Assembly: GCA_963978905.1 (NCBI GenBank) | Contig: OZ022259.1 | Coordinates: 31,969,994-32,033,993 of the forward strand | DNA: 64,000 nucleotides | Reading direction: 5' to 3' | DNA from: Trichostrongylus colubriformis | Lineage: Eukaryota > Nematoda > Chromadorea > Rhabditida > Trichostrongylidae | Shown: positions 44,901 through 54,899 of the stretch, piece by piece | Layout: every line of letters begins with the position of its first letter | How positions within the stretch are numbered: the stretch's first letter is position 1 | Made by a program: the position numbers and the translations under genes | Notes under the pieces: model-generated | Told to the model about the DNA's origin: nothing | Database searches by the model: none | What the model saw: the letters and a program-made list of their open reading frames with translations, nothing else

Positions 44901-44968
44901 TTTTTCAAGACGGAGCGATAAGTGTGGGCGCACTCACATGAACAATCGCGCACTTTTCGTTCGTCCAT
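38943..44968 (-). CDS. Unrecognised spliced gene, partial model
   Basis: Predicted minus-strand exons: 44968-44938 (MDERKVRDCS, phase 1, strong GTGAGT donor, start 13 bases after a CCCTTGCAG acceptor suited to spliced-leader addition); 44754-44590 (QQLEPPIAVLIMGSDSVGAK, VRLPDTDLYVASKYNELSG, phase 1, GTATGT donor); 42298-42191 (FTCPSDGQLSLMSRQGFDFI ... RLPHRC, phase 1); and 39089-38943 (EDDADMLKAHLEMAVRERPP ... IREDALYVKSSSVIK). The first three join in phase; the last starts in phase 0, so at least one exon is missing between. The protein is mixed-charge with a possible Cys-containing module in exon 3. No family was recognised. The links between distant exons are inference; each exon alone has good borders and coding-like composition. 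Confidence 0.5.
39100..42190. other. Intronic or intergenic repeat-rich DNA
   Basis: Holds the hairpin at 39746-39989 and the dispersed repeat near 41220-41600. A plus-strand frame at 40514-40608 (YLFHHKFHYGTNCTKGEIKG), after a CCCCTAG acceptor, looks coding but has no partners. 39330-39390 resembles 24570-24620 (GACTTGC(C/T)GC(G/A)GTCGGTTGGAAT), a small repeat. Confidence 0.35.
39746..39989. repeat. Long hairpin element
   Basis: The left arm 39746-39800 (CCAGTTGGGCTGGCGCACAC ... CATGGAAGCATGCAAA) recurs inverted at 39933-39989 with few mismatches, and weaker complementarity continues inwards. It is MITE-like. Upstream, 39555-39620, is a TATATATAATCGG stretch followed by a TGTGTG run. The ORFs across it are palindrome artefacts. 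Confidence 0.7.
42310..44580. other. Mostly featureless AT-rich DNA
   Basis: Probable intron of the minus-strand gene. A minus-strand frame at 42406-42299 (ETECSEDVKEEFEENSVISI) abuts the 42298 exon. A tRNA-like stretch lies at 43650-43727. A C-run is at 44262-44270, and GTAGTTATCGAAAC is repeated at 44279-44292 and 44303-44316. Confidence 0.35.
43650..43727 (+). repeat. tRNA-derived SINE-like fragment
   Basis: Begins GTTTCGATAGTGTAATGG (A-box-like TAGTGTAATGG) and has GGTACGAGGCC as a B-box-like element, then ends CCGAAAC, which can pair with the start. Anticodon-arm pairing is poor, so this is a tRNA pseudogene or SINE head and not a working tRNA. Related stretches are at 59254-59345 and 60603-60650. 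Confidence 0.45.
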
Positions 44969-45199
44969 TCCTTTAGAGACACTGCAAGGGATCAGTTTTG
45001 GTCTACAGTAATTTTGGTCTACGGTAAAGCAGTTCGTTTAGTTGCCTCTAATGCACACACGACACCGGCCAAGAAGTTGGGTGTGATTATTGGATTTCTT
45101 AATCACAAACATATTTTTTTCTTACTCTTTTGCTCTTTTTTCCTTTCATTATTTCACTTGTTCATTGCTGTTAGTTGTATGGCTTGTTTCCATCATCAT

Positions 45200-45457
45200 A
45201 AATGAATGAGATACACCCTACAAGACAACTATTGACATCTTCTTCAGCGAGCAACTCGTAAAGGTGTTGTTGCAGTTCGGAGATATGCGAATGTAGACCA
45301 CAACGCCGTGCTTTTCAAGCTAAGTTTTCGCTACCGTTTACCCTTTATGACCTCAAACATTCGTTTCAAGACGAACATTTCTTCCCGTTTCTTTTTTCTC
45401 TCTACCCTACCCGGTGGGTTTAACAGGCAGGGTTACAGTGATGAGTTGTGTACTCAT
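45200..45457. other. Short intergenic stretch, nothing identified
   Basis: Lies between the start of the minus-strand gene and the foldback element. No gene or repeat was recognised. Confidence 0.35.
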
Positions 45458-45864
45458 TTAAAGGAATCCTCCACGGAAAATTGAGTTCTTAGTTATCCAT
45501 ATATTTCTGATGTAATTGCTTGATGTGGGCCACATGCAAAGTTTCACGCAAAAAAAATGTGAATTCAGCTAAGATACAGCACCACAAAGTATTGGCCGGG
45601 TGGGCGGGACTTCTGAGAAACGCCCACCCCATCGTCCGCCGGGCCGGAGAGGCATTGTAAAAAGGGAAAGTTACGTAAATAGTCCCATTCTCCGTTCCCA
45701 ACCGCGGATGACGGCGGGACAGAGCTTTTACTCGGAGGCACCGCCCATCCGGCCAAGAATTCGGGGAACTGTATCTTAGCCGAATTCTCACTTTTTCGCG
45801 TGGAGCTTTGCATGCGGCCCACATTCGGCAAATACAACATAAATATATGGGTAACAAAGAAACT

Positions 45865-48132
45865 GCAGAGCATCGCGTTGGCCTCCTCAGGTGAACTGGT
45901 AATCAGCACGACGTCGTCCGCAAATCGCAGATGGTTCAGGCGCTTTCCGTCGATGTTAACTCCATATTGGCACCAGTCGCAGCGACGAATCGTGGATTCG
46001 AGGCAGGCAGAGAAAAGGTTTGGAGATATGGGGTCTCCCTGCCGAACTCCTTTCTCCACTGCTACCACGATGTCTTTATGATAAGGCCGTAACACCGTCA
46101 TGCAATCTGTGTAGCACTTGCTCAGCACATTCACGTAGCGCCTCTCCACGCCTTGCTCTTCCAGCGCTTCCCACACTTTCGAGGGTTCCACCGAATCGAA
46201 CGCCTTCTTGTAGTCTATAAAAGTAAGCACCAGCGGCATGTGATGTTCCCGGGCTACTTCGATCAACCGACAGCAAGTGGCGATATGGTCCAGTGTGCTG
46301 TACGTGCGACGGAATCCTGCTTGTTCTACCGGTTGCGCTTCATCAAGTGCTCTTCTTATGCGTGCAAGGACGCAACGTGTGGAAACTTTGTACAGCACCG
46401 GCAGAAGGGTTATGGGACGGTAGTTCGATAGATCTTCCCTGTCCCCTTTTTTGAATAGCAAGATCGTCACTGATTTCTTCCAGGCATCTGGCACTTGACA
46501 TTCTCTTACATATCGAGTGAATCTTTCAGCGAGGGCGCGATACAGAGGTTCTCCGCATGAACGAAGCACCTCCGCGGTGATGCCGTCGCTTCCGGGAGAC
46601 TTTCCTTGGGGCATTTGCTCGACAACATGGCGCACCTCCGACGGCAAGAAGGGCAACACATCTTCTCCAGCGCTCAGCACTACTGTGGAGTCCGCGTTTG
46701 ACTTGAAAAGTTCAGAGAAGAAGTTTGCCATAATGCGCTCCATTTCTGGCCTGGACGAGCTGCGGGTCCCATCCGGTGTTTTCAGACATGGGATCGCCAG
46801 ACGATACTCCGCTAATCCTCTTCTTTCCTTCTTGAGACTGCGTTTTCCCTCAGCTGCACCGAGCAGGCGGTTTCTAGCATAACGGGCATGATCTTCAGCA
46901 ACTCGTTTCCTGCAAAGACGACTGAGGGCGGTGTACTCCAGGTGGTCATTCACTGGATCCATCTGCCTGCGTTTTTCAAGCAAGGTCCGCGTAGCTTCAG
47001 AAATGCGGCGTGAGGCATGACTGGGAGCCAATTTGCGGCATTCGCGCACTATGCCTGAAATAGTGCTTACGACTGAATCGTAGTCCTGATTGAGGTCAGC
47101 AAGCACCTCGAATTGCTCCTTCGTCATCATCCTGCTGACTGCCTCCGCATCTACTTCACTTCGACGTGGTTGCCTTGATAAGACTCGCCGCATGCGCGTC
47201 TGCCCACGCTCGAAATGCAAGCGAGCTCGCAAGAGCCGATGGTCGCTTCCTGTGTTGAAAGAAGGGACCACAGAGACATCCGTTATGGCCCGTCGGTTGC
47301 ACAGAATATGGTCGAGCTCGTGATGATGTTCCGCATTAGGAGAAAGATATGTCCATCTTTTAGCCGTGGGTTTGACAAACTGGCTGTTTCCATGAAAAAG
47401 ATGGTGGACTTCGCAGAAACTCGCCAGCCTTTCTCCTGCTTCGTTTCGCGTCTCAGCCGAGTGCGGTCCGACGAAAACTTCTCCAGGTTTGCAGGCGCCT
47501 ATTCGTGCATTGAAATCACCGCTTACTACGACGTAGTGGCTTCTTTGAGTATGCACGAGGTCGGTTAGCTGGTCGTAAAAGTCGTTATGCTCTTCCTCGT
47601 CCTTGTCTGCCGTAGGGGCATAGATCTGAATGATCGAAACAGTCTTCTCCTTGGAGAGTGAGGCGGTCAGCACTGCGAAACGATGGCCGTGGAACGTAAC
47701 ACTAATGACGCTATTGAGGAAGTGAGGTGCTACGACAAAACCCACGCCACCGGATGTTGAATTAGCCTTCCGCGGTCCAAGAAACACTCCTGTCCCATCA
47801 TTCCACGTGCAAGAGAGCGGTTCTTTCCTTTTCGTTTCGCTCAATCCGATAACATCGAACTTGATCCGTTTTGTTTCATCGATGAGTGCCGAGAGCTGAG
47901 CGGCCGAACTGATGCTGCGACAGTTGTATGTGCAAGCAATCAGATGGCTCGCTCTGGTCCGTTTCCTATGGTAGCCTATGGCCCTGAGATTTCTTCGCCT
48001 TTGGCTGTGTGCATATCCAGCGCTACCGGACTGGGCAGGGACAGCCTGCAGGGGACTAAGGCGATGTTGAGAAGTGGTTGCAGCTATTTTCGTCCCACAG
48101 GATAGCCTTGCCGGGGCGTTCCTGTTACTCAA
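45865..48132 (-). pseudogene. RTE ORF, 5' part: endonuclease and reverse transcriptase
   Basis: About 756 codons belong to the element; the open frame then runs on by chance into the foldback DNA to 45565. An APE-type endonuclease occupies roughly residues 65-315, with DVIGLSETKR, VSGDFNARIG and TGSDHRLL. Reverse transcriptase follows from about residue 500: NYRPITLLPVLYKV, FIDYKKAFDSVE (motif A), GVRQGDPISPNLF (motif B) and LRFADDVVLI (motif C, catalytic Asp pair). No stop or frameshift occurs inside. The frame is separated from its own 3' end by the inversion, so the copy cannot make a full protein. Confidence 0.88.
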
Positions 48133-48288
48133 GGAAGTGGCCGTCCTACCATGAGCTTGGGCGCTTTGGGTTCTTTAGTCGCGAAGGTCAGTATGGGGCT
48201 TGGCCGAACCCTACCCAGAAGGGTATTCCAGCCTCCGCTACAAGCTCGCACACCTCGACACGGTAGAACCCATGTGCGAGCCCATGTG

Positions 48289-49069
48289 TGAGGAGGCCAA
48301 CGCGATGCTCTGCAGTTTGGATGCTGAAGGCTCGAAGGCAGGCCTTGTGATCAACAAGTCCAAGACGAAGGTCATGAGGAACGTCTACGCAAGGCAGACT
48401 CCTGTGATTCTGAACGGAGATCTGGTCGAGGACGTCAGCGAATACGTCTATCTAGGGCGTCTACTGAACATGAAGAACGATCTGAAACCGGAGCTAGCAA
48501 GGCGTCGGAAAGCAGCCTGGTCAGCGTTCAACTCCATCAAAACCGTCATTGAAGTCACGAAGGACACGAGGCTCAAGGCTGAGCTATTTGACTCGGTAGT
48601 CCTACCAGCCATGTGCTACGGATGCGAAACGTGGGCGCTTACGAAATCCAACGAAGACGAACTCAGAACACTCCAGGCTTCTCTAGAGCGTCGGCTTGTC
48701 GGACTTACTCTTTCACGTCAGCGCGAACTCGGCCTTCATAACGCCGACGTGAGGCTGAGATCTAAAGTACGAGATGTGGTTCAACACTGCGACGAGGCGA
48801 AACACAGGTTTGCCGGACATCTGATGAGGCGAGACGACGGCCGATGGAGCACAACAACTATGTTGTGGTACCCTCGTCACCACAAACGTCCACCTGGTCG
48901 TCCGCCCACGAGATGGTCCGATTCGCTTGCTTTCCGAAACAACGTCCGAGATCCCGTTTCGTTTAAGACTGTCGTGCACTGGACGACGATTGCGAAGGAC
49001 CGTTCAATGTGGAAGAGAAGTTGGGACCCGCGCAAGGCCAACCGCCGTGCTGAAGGACGGGTCGCCTAA
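48289..49069 (+). pseudogene. RTE ORF, 3' part: C-terminal region
   Basis: Starts at EEANAMLCS, which repeats the last residues of the antisense half, and continues through VINKSKTKVM, YVYLGRLLNM, VLPAMCYGCETWALT, HLMRRDDGRWSTT and RPPGRPPTRWSDS to a stop at 49067. This is the thumb and C-terminal domain of RTE/CR1-group reverse transcriptases. The ATG at 48200 lies in the inverted 5' UTR and is not a native start. The 251 codons are intact, so the two halves together would account for a usual RTE protein of about 1000 residues. Confidence 0.85.
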
Positions 49070-49126
49070 GTAACCTAAGTAAGTAAGTAACAAAGAAACT
49101 AATTTTTCTGTGGACGATTTCTTTAA

Positions 49127-51370
49127 CCAGCTTGTTGAGCACATTCGTTTCAATCAAGTGGCTTTCACATGGAATTTGAATGCTTTTGAGCTTGTGGTAA
49201 GGATGTGGAGGAATGCAAGAAGTGGTGGCTCGAAGTACTTCTGGAGGTAGGATTTCGAATCGCACGCCGGTCCTTCCATTGTTCTACGATCGACCAATTG
49301 TGCATGATTGCTCTCCAATTTCGACCCCTTGAACATTACATGACAGCTGCAAGCTAAGCCATTGCTACTGAGGTATTTTTTGCAACCAAAAAGCGACAGA
49401 GCAGATTGACGAAGGACAAAGGTTGGGTCGAATCCCGCCCTGCGGTGTGCGGCGCGATGCATGTGTTTCAGGGGCGCTGTACTTAGTTGAGTCCTAGAGC
49501 GATCTCCTGTCTTTCACCTAAATAAGTTGCACAATATCTTAATCGCTTCAGGACCCAAACACATACGGTACCCTTAGCTCATACGGTAGCTAGCACATAC
49601 GGCGTAGATTTGAAGACAGTCTCCTGATATGCATACCCTGAACGCCGCAGGTGGAAAGCATTGCAGCAAACTGGTCAGAATTGTTTCTTTCTGAGCAACT
49701 TTTGTCACTCATTTTCTGGGCCCCCCAAAACCATTTAGCCGAATTTGAGACCGGTTTTTTGCTTCATGTATGTGACTCTATAAAATGCAAAAAACCGTTT
49801 TGAAAAAGCTCACCATGACCTGATGAGTCTTCCTTGTAAGATCCATATCCACGATTATTGATTTGGTCTAAGCCCAAGCGTAGGGGTTGAAGGGGGTGCA
49901 GGGGTAAACTCTAGGGCGAGTAATCCATCCACTGAAAAGGGTGCAGAGCAACCAACATGGACAAGTGAGGGGGGGGGAGGTTGTGAGTTCGAACTATGCC
50001 AACCATAGCGTGAGTATGACTGAAAACGCTTCGGGCGTTTTTAGTAAAAGTTGAACGCAGTTTATGCGATCCTTGTGGGCTCTAGCTGTGATGGAGCACG
50101 TAAGAGCCATAAGTTTCATTGAAATAGATCTCTATACGATTCTCGAAAGCAGTGGTAGGGGTTCGAATGGTTGCTGAGGGGAGGCGTACTGCTGGCTCAC
50201 TTTTTTGAGCAGTACATCTCCATCTATGTGCAGCTTATTTCGGCAGGTTGCCTCTTTGTTCTCTATCACTCGGTGACCCCCCTTCCCCCATCTTCAAACA
50301 CACCTCCATGCGATTTTTTTGCCGAACGTAATAACGGCTTGGCGAACGTGATTTGTGGGGCACTCTTGGGAACGACACCTCTGTTGTTTAGTCGCTGATC
50401 CATGGCTGTGCCAGGCATTGACATCACCGCTATGAGGAAGCGATTTCGAGGTGTCAACTTCCGATGATTTCTCGCACTACGCGGCCACCTCAGGCCAGGC
50501 CAAAGATTTCACTCTATAAATTGAACATGTGAGCAAGTTCAAATACTTTTTAGTGAAACTGGGAGCTGAGAAGTATTTCAAAATACCTTCCACGGAATAA
50601 ACCTTCGCTAATCAACAAAACGCTAACATAAAGTTGTCGCTGGTGGTCCATGATCGTCAAGGCACACCCAGGCGTCGAGGAAAATGGCCGCTTCAGTACG
50701 ACCCTCCCCCTCAAAGGGGACCCAAATACAGCTCCCTTTCAATCTACATAAGCTCTACAGTTAGTAACTATTACCAATTGCATAGAATAACTAACTATTT
50801 TGTTACTGTAATTGTTGTGTTGACCACTCAGGTTCAATCATATTTTCTTACATAACTGGGTCAGCTTACGACACGTCCCGTTTACCATCAAGCGTGGGAC
50901 CGCTGCTGGCTCTGCAGTTACGATTACCCAGGTGATCGTATACCGGCTTGAATTCCTACTTTCCATTTACGACTGGGCTGACTTCCACTCTTTAGTGTGG
51001 GCTAAGTGCTACCGAAGTGCCCCCTTCCCTGAAGTACGACCTATTTGCCTTTGTGCTGAAGGTTAAATTCCCGGAAATCAGGATTGAGGATTGCAGGTTT
51101 AGGCCTCGAAGAGGAGACTAAGCAAAATGACAAGAACTGCACTTCATGTACGACTCTCCAGTAGATTTTGGTGCACGCCTTTGAAATTTACCATTGGTTC
51201 TGTGACTCAGACCATGTTCGGCTGTGAAAAACATACAACATAGGCTGACTCCACGGTTAATAAAGGTTGACGAATTCTTGAAGGACAGGGCCGTTGTGGT
51301 GAAATTCTTTGGAGGATCTATTCGTGGAGGCGGACAGGTTGATTTCGAAAGAAAACAGGACAAATGTCGC
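49127..51370. other. Repeat-derived intergenic DNA
   Basis: No gene. Holds a B-box-like GGGTCGAATCCCGCC at 49425-49440, an inverted dispersed-repeat piece at 49530-49620, a G-run at 49970-49978 followed by a tRNA-like GAGTTCGAACT, and the repeat at 50640-50870, which recurs at 60930-61090 (GGCGTC(G/T)AGGAA, GACCCTC, CTCTACAGT). Confidence 0.4.
50640..50870 (+). repeat. Dispersed repeat; second copy at 60,930-61,090
   Basis: Shared ordered blocks: GTCAAGGCACACCCAGGCGTC against GACGGGGCACCCCTAGGCGTC, then TACGACCCTCCCCC against GTGACCCTCTCCCC, and CTCTACAGT followed by ATTGCATAG. Same orientation, non-coding; the 61 kb copy has a long C-run. Confidence 0.6.
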
Positions 51371-52294
51371 TAAATGAAGGGATCGTGCACGGAAAAATGG
51401 GTTACTCAGTTATACATACAGTATTCGGCCAAATGGTTGTCCACTTGGGTTTTTCACTTGTAACTTTTTGCGACTGGACCGATTTAAGAGAACTTTTAGT
51501 ATGTTGTACTTGGAGACACTGCATACTAAATATACTATTTTGGCGCTCAACGGTGTAGGTTACATGGTTAAATGCAATGTTATGTTTTTGGAGTGCCATC
51601 CCTATACCGTCCCGCTGTGCCGCTGTCATCAGGAGTCGTGGTCTTTCTACAAAATACTGATGTTCTCTGAGGCTTGCTCGTTTTATTTTTGTAAAGAAAG
51701 CCGTTTTTCAAGACCAAGCCTTTTCTTTTTTCGGTGGTTTTGTTGTAAATTCTTGTAAAAAAACCATGAAAAGAGTCAAGCGGCACTCAAGTAGAAGGAA
51801 ATGTTGACAATCGGTTCAGGCACCACACACTAAAATTTTGTCAAATTTTGACGAGTAGAAAAAAAGTTATGTCAAAAAAGTGCTTGGCCGAAGACTTTTG
51901 AGCGCTACTGTATATTTATGTTCTACTTGCCTTATAAGGGCCGCATGCAAAGTTTCACGCGAAAAGTAACAATCCGGCTAGGATACAGCTCCTCAAAGTG
52001 GTAGGCGGGGCTTCAGATGTATGCCCGCCCCGTCGTCCGCCGCGGTCGGATAGTGGGAACGCATAGTGGGAACAGAAAGTTATGTAGACAGTCCCACTCT
52101 TCGTCTCCTACAGCGTCGGACGAAGGGGCGAGCATTAACTCTGAGGCCCCCACCATTTAGAGGACTGTATCTCGGCCGCATTCTCACTTTTTTGCGTGAA
52201 AATTTGCATGCCGCATGTACGACAAACAATGCCGTGTACAACATAAATATATGAGTAACATAAACACCAACTTTTCCGTGCACGATTCCTTTAA
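51371..52294. mobile_element. Long-TIR foldback element, copy 2, interrupted by a MITE
   Basis: The left end has GGGATCGTGCACGGAAAAATG and the right end CTTTTCCGTGCACGATTCCTTTAA. Inside, GCATGCAAAGTTTCACGCG and the right-side GCGTGAAAATTTGCATGC pair as in copy 1. The left arm is split by the MITE at 51419-51910. Removing it restores the alignment to copy 1. Confidence 0.75.
51419..51910. mobile_element. Tc1/mariner-type MITE, copy 2
   Basis: Inverse-orientation copy of 18068-18582, 492 bp, flanked by TA at 51417-51418 and 51911-51912. The right end CTTTTGAGCGCTACTG is intact; the left end is CAGTATTCGGCC and lacks about 14 bases of the terminal repeat. No transposase frame. Confidence 0.8.
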
Positions 52295-52639
52295 GTTCCT
52301 CATAGCTTTTTGACCTGTTTTATGCATACATTTTATGTATTTTATGCATTTATCACCTTTTTAGAGGAACCCAAATTGACAGCACATCATGAACAAGGCT
52401 GCTGTGATGTCTCCTTCTCCCATTCTCTGTCGGAAAGGTGTTCAAGCTTTCACATGGTTATGTTCTGTCAATAAATCAAAGGATCGCCTCGCGAAGTTGT
52501 CTTTTGTTACACCCTCTGGTTGCCACGCTTTTTCGTTCCTCGAAAATCTGTTGCGTGATGACCTGTGACGGCTGCGTGCGGTGCTGGCTCGGTCGCATCT
52601 CTTTGTCACTTATTACCTGTCAAATTCAAAAGCGTTTGA

Positions 52640-52800
52640 AGGGATAATCTTGCATTCTTTTGTTACCCATGTATTTATGATGTTTTTGCATACTACGGGC
52701 CACAAACAAAGTTTCACGCGAAAAAAAACGAGAATCCGGCTGAGATATAGCCTCTTCAAAAGAACATCCGACTAGGTGGAGTGTACGAAGAGGCAGGGCC
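52640..52800. mobile_element. Foldback element, partial copy 3
   Basis: Contains CTTTTGTTACCCATGTATTTATGATG, GGGCCACAAACAAAGTTTCACGC and GAGAATCCGGCTGAGATATAG, corresponding to one arm of copies 1 and 2. The other arm was not found. Confidence 0.55.
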
Positions 52801-52934
52801 GCGAGGGTTTTTGGAACAGAGACGGTCATGGTCATGATCAGGGACGTAGAGTAGGAAGCGAACCAACTTTGACCGCGAAAATTTGAATTACCCTTTCCCT
52901 ACCGACAGCTGTCCAAATATTATTCGTAATTAAA

Positions 52935-53125
52935 ACGAGTCTGGCTGCACTTTTTTTGGCTCGCCCCGGTGCGCTATCACTGCCCTACACCTGCTCGAGC
53001 CCACTGCGACGCCGCCCATTTTGCTTGACCAATAAGGGAGCTCAAGTGGATGACGTCGCAGTGGGCGCAGCAGGTGTAGCGCCGTGATAGCTCACCGGAG
53101 TGACGCGAAAAAGGTGCAGCTTGGC
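52935..53125. mobile_element. Hairpin MITE
   Basis: GCTATCACTGCCCTACACCTGCT and CCCACTGCGACG (52972-53011) recur inverted at 53054-53095 (CGTCGCAGTGGGCGCAGCAG, GTGTAGCGCCGTGATAGCTC). Pairing continues outward through CTGCACTTTTTTT against AAAAAGGTGCAG to flanking CTAG-like sequence. Arms are about 65 bp around a 42-base spacer. Confidence 0.7.
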
Positions 53126-53129
53126 TAGT

Positions 53130-53980
53130 CACCCAATGATCTACTGTTTCAAGAAAGTAAGTCGACCCATTTGATTATCGCGAAATGTGCCTTTACCTAC
53201 GGCAAATGTGGTGTTCGCGCGCACTCCCACTCTCATGCTGCGTTTTTCGTTCGTTCCCCAAGTTCTAAAGAACAAATCGGTAAATTCTCTCATAAGCGAA
53301 CACAGACTCGAGCCGCTGATTTGCGACAGAGCCACACCCATTTCACAAGAACTGGTTGTCCTTCACCAATTAGTGATGAACGCTTGGCCTTGATCAATCC
53401 AGCAGAGCTAGGCCACGCATTTGATTGTCATAAAAAATCACTGGCGTCATAGAAGGTATTCGTATCAACCACAAAATTCAGTTATGCTAAAGAAATGGAT
53501 GAAAGCCTTGCCTTTAGAACTTGCAATTATAGGAATATCAGAAAGTACTACATGTTACACTAAAAACCGACATGACAGAGTTAAGTGGTACTCAGATGCA
53601 ACAGGCATGATAATTTGCTCGTGCCATCTCAGCAACCATGAGTTATCGAGAGAAATTGGGGATGACAAGGCTAAAACAAAAACACAAACACAAACAATAA
53701 AGTATTACGTCTCGATCGCGAAAAGAGCCTATAAACCACATAATGAAGCTGCAGAAGTCACATCATTCATCTCCGTTCCAAAATGGACACGTCGAAGAAG
53801 GTGCAGGAATTTGGTGGAATGTAAATCTCACCTGCGACGTTTACACTGAGTGACGTCATTCCACCTGCGCGGAGGAGCGGGCTTCTCCAGTGCCACAATG
53901 ACAGTGGAATCTCTGGCACTTTGCCAGCACCCGGTCTACCCTCAGTTAACAATGTCGGAACATGGTGGCACGGGAACAAT
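53130..53980. other. No supported gene
   Basis: A plus-strand frame of 142 codons at 53421-53849 has no recognisable motif and no consensus splice context. Treated as chance. Confidence 0.35.
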
Positions 53981-53982
53981 AA

Positions 53983-54156
53983 GGCCGCGTTCATACTTTG
54001 CGCCGGCAGAGCGTGGCTGCGTTCACAGGCAGCGGGGCAGAGTGGGACGGTGGAGGTGCAGAGACGAGGGAGGCAACGAGACAGGGTGGCACAGGCGGGG
54101 TCGCAGAGACAAGTAGCCGCGCTCTGCTGCCGGTACCAGAAAGTTTGAACGCGGCC
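53983..54156. mobile_element. Palindromic PIF/Harbinger-like MITE, copy 3
   Basis: GGCCGCGTTCATACTTTGCG after TAA (53980-53982); ends GTTTGAACGCGGCC before CAA (54157-54159). The arms pair through GGCAGAGCGTGGCTGCG. Interior GC-rich, no gene. Confidence 0.75.
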
Positions 54157-54663
54157 CAAGGAATTTTCCTCGATCAGTTCTTGAGTCTGCTCACAAGGTA
54201 GAATTGCTACGCCGAGGGGGAGAGATGCAAGCAAAGTGCACCGACGCGTTCGCAACATTCAAACATAGCGCGATAGAAAGCAGCTGGATGGAGTGAGTTG
54301 CATCGTCCTTGAGATTCGTAAGGATTCGAAATTACTGAAAAGTACTTCTTGGTCACAGGTAGTGGATCAAAAAGGCACCGTCTAGGATGAGAAGAAAAGA
54401 GAACTGGAACGACATGCCCCTTGGAAACTAGCGTTACAGTTCAGAAGAGATTATATGTGGCTAACTCCTTATTCAAAAGCGCGGCTTCGGCCTTATGTCA
54501 CGATCCCGCAGCACGGCGTGTCGCTTTCCGTATGCCATTAGGACAGGAAAATCGCCTTGCCATATTCGATGTGTCACGCGATTGTGCGAGCTATGCGCGC
54601 CGTATTGTATGGGTCCTGAAGCGATAACGGTGCTCTACACCCTATTCTAGCGTAATCGCTTTA

Positions 54664-54836
54664 GGCCGCGGTCATACTCACCGCCGGCAGGGCATGGCTG
54701 CGTTCACACGCAGCGAGGGAGGGTGGCACGGGGGAGGTGCAGAGATGACGCAGACAACGAGGCAGGGTGGCATAGGCGAAGACGCAGGAATACGCAGCCA
54801 CGCCTGCCGCCGGCACCGCAAAGTAGGACTGCGGCC
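54664..54836. mobile_element. Palindromic PIF/Harbinger-like MITE, copy 4
   Basis: GGCCGCGGTCATACTC after TTA (54661-54663) and AGTAGGACTGCGGCC before TTA (54837-54839). It splits a copy of the GTGCGAGCTATGCGCG repeat: the flanks rejoin to GCTTTAGGCTCAACTAATACG, comparable with ACTTTAGGGAGCTACTAATACG at 59582-59602. Confidence 0.8.
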
Positions 54837-54899
54837 TTAGGCTCAACTAATACGGCACCCATAGCTTGCACCATCGCGTCACGCGCCAAACGCGACCAC

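Larger units (their letters stand above)
45865..49086. mobile_element. RTE-type non-LTR retrotransposon with inverted 5' part
   Basis: The element is flanked by a 14-bp direct repeat, GTAACAAAGAAACT (45851-45864 and 49087-49100). The left 2.4 kb is antisense and holds the 5' end, endonuclease and most of the reverse transcriptase; the right 0.8 kb is sense and holds the 3' end with a short TAAG-rich tail after the stop (TAAGTAAGTAA). The junction is at about 48288. A 27-bp segment ending ATGCTCTGCAG is present at both internal breakpoints (45863-45889 inverted, 48289-48315 direct). Total length is about 3.2 kb, normal for RTE. The order (antisense 5' part first, then sense 3' part, one target duplication) is the structure left by twin priming. 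Confidence 0.85.
45458..49126. mobile_element. Long-TIR foldback element, copy 1, split by a retrotransposon
   Basis: The left end reads TTAAAGGAATC-CTCCACGGAAAA and the right end (49101-49126) its inverse, TTTTTCTGTGGACGATTTCTTTAA. The inverted ends are about 120 bp long and include GCAAAG-TTCACGC and GAATTC(A/G)GCTAAGATACAG. The interior (45580-45770) has no frame. The RTE insertion at 45865-49086 cuts the right arm. A second copy is at 51371-52294 and a partial one at 52640-52800. The termini suggest a TTAA-type target, but this could not be proved. Confidence 0.7.

Noticed and set aside
45565..48132. Single 855-residue protein gene on the minus strand
   Set aside because: Only the first 756 codons are RTE sequence; the last 99 run by chance through the foldback element and target flank, as shown by the target duplication at 45851-45864.
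48200..49069. Independent plus-strand gene starting at ATG 48200
   Set aside because: The first 30 codons are the inverted 5' UTR of the RTE. The real coding part starts at the junction near 48289 and is the 3' end of the same element.
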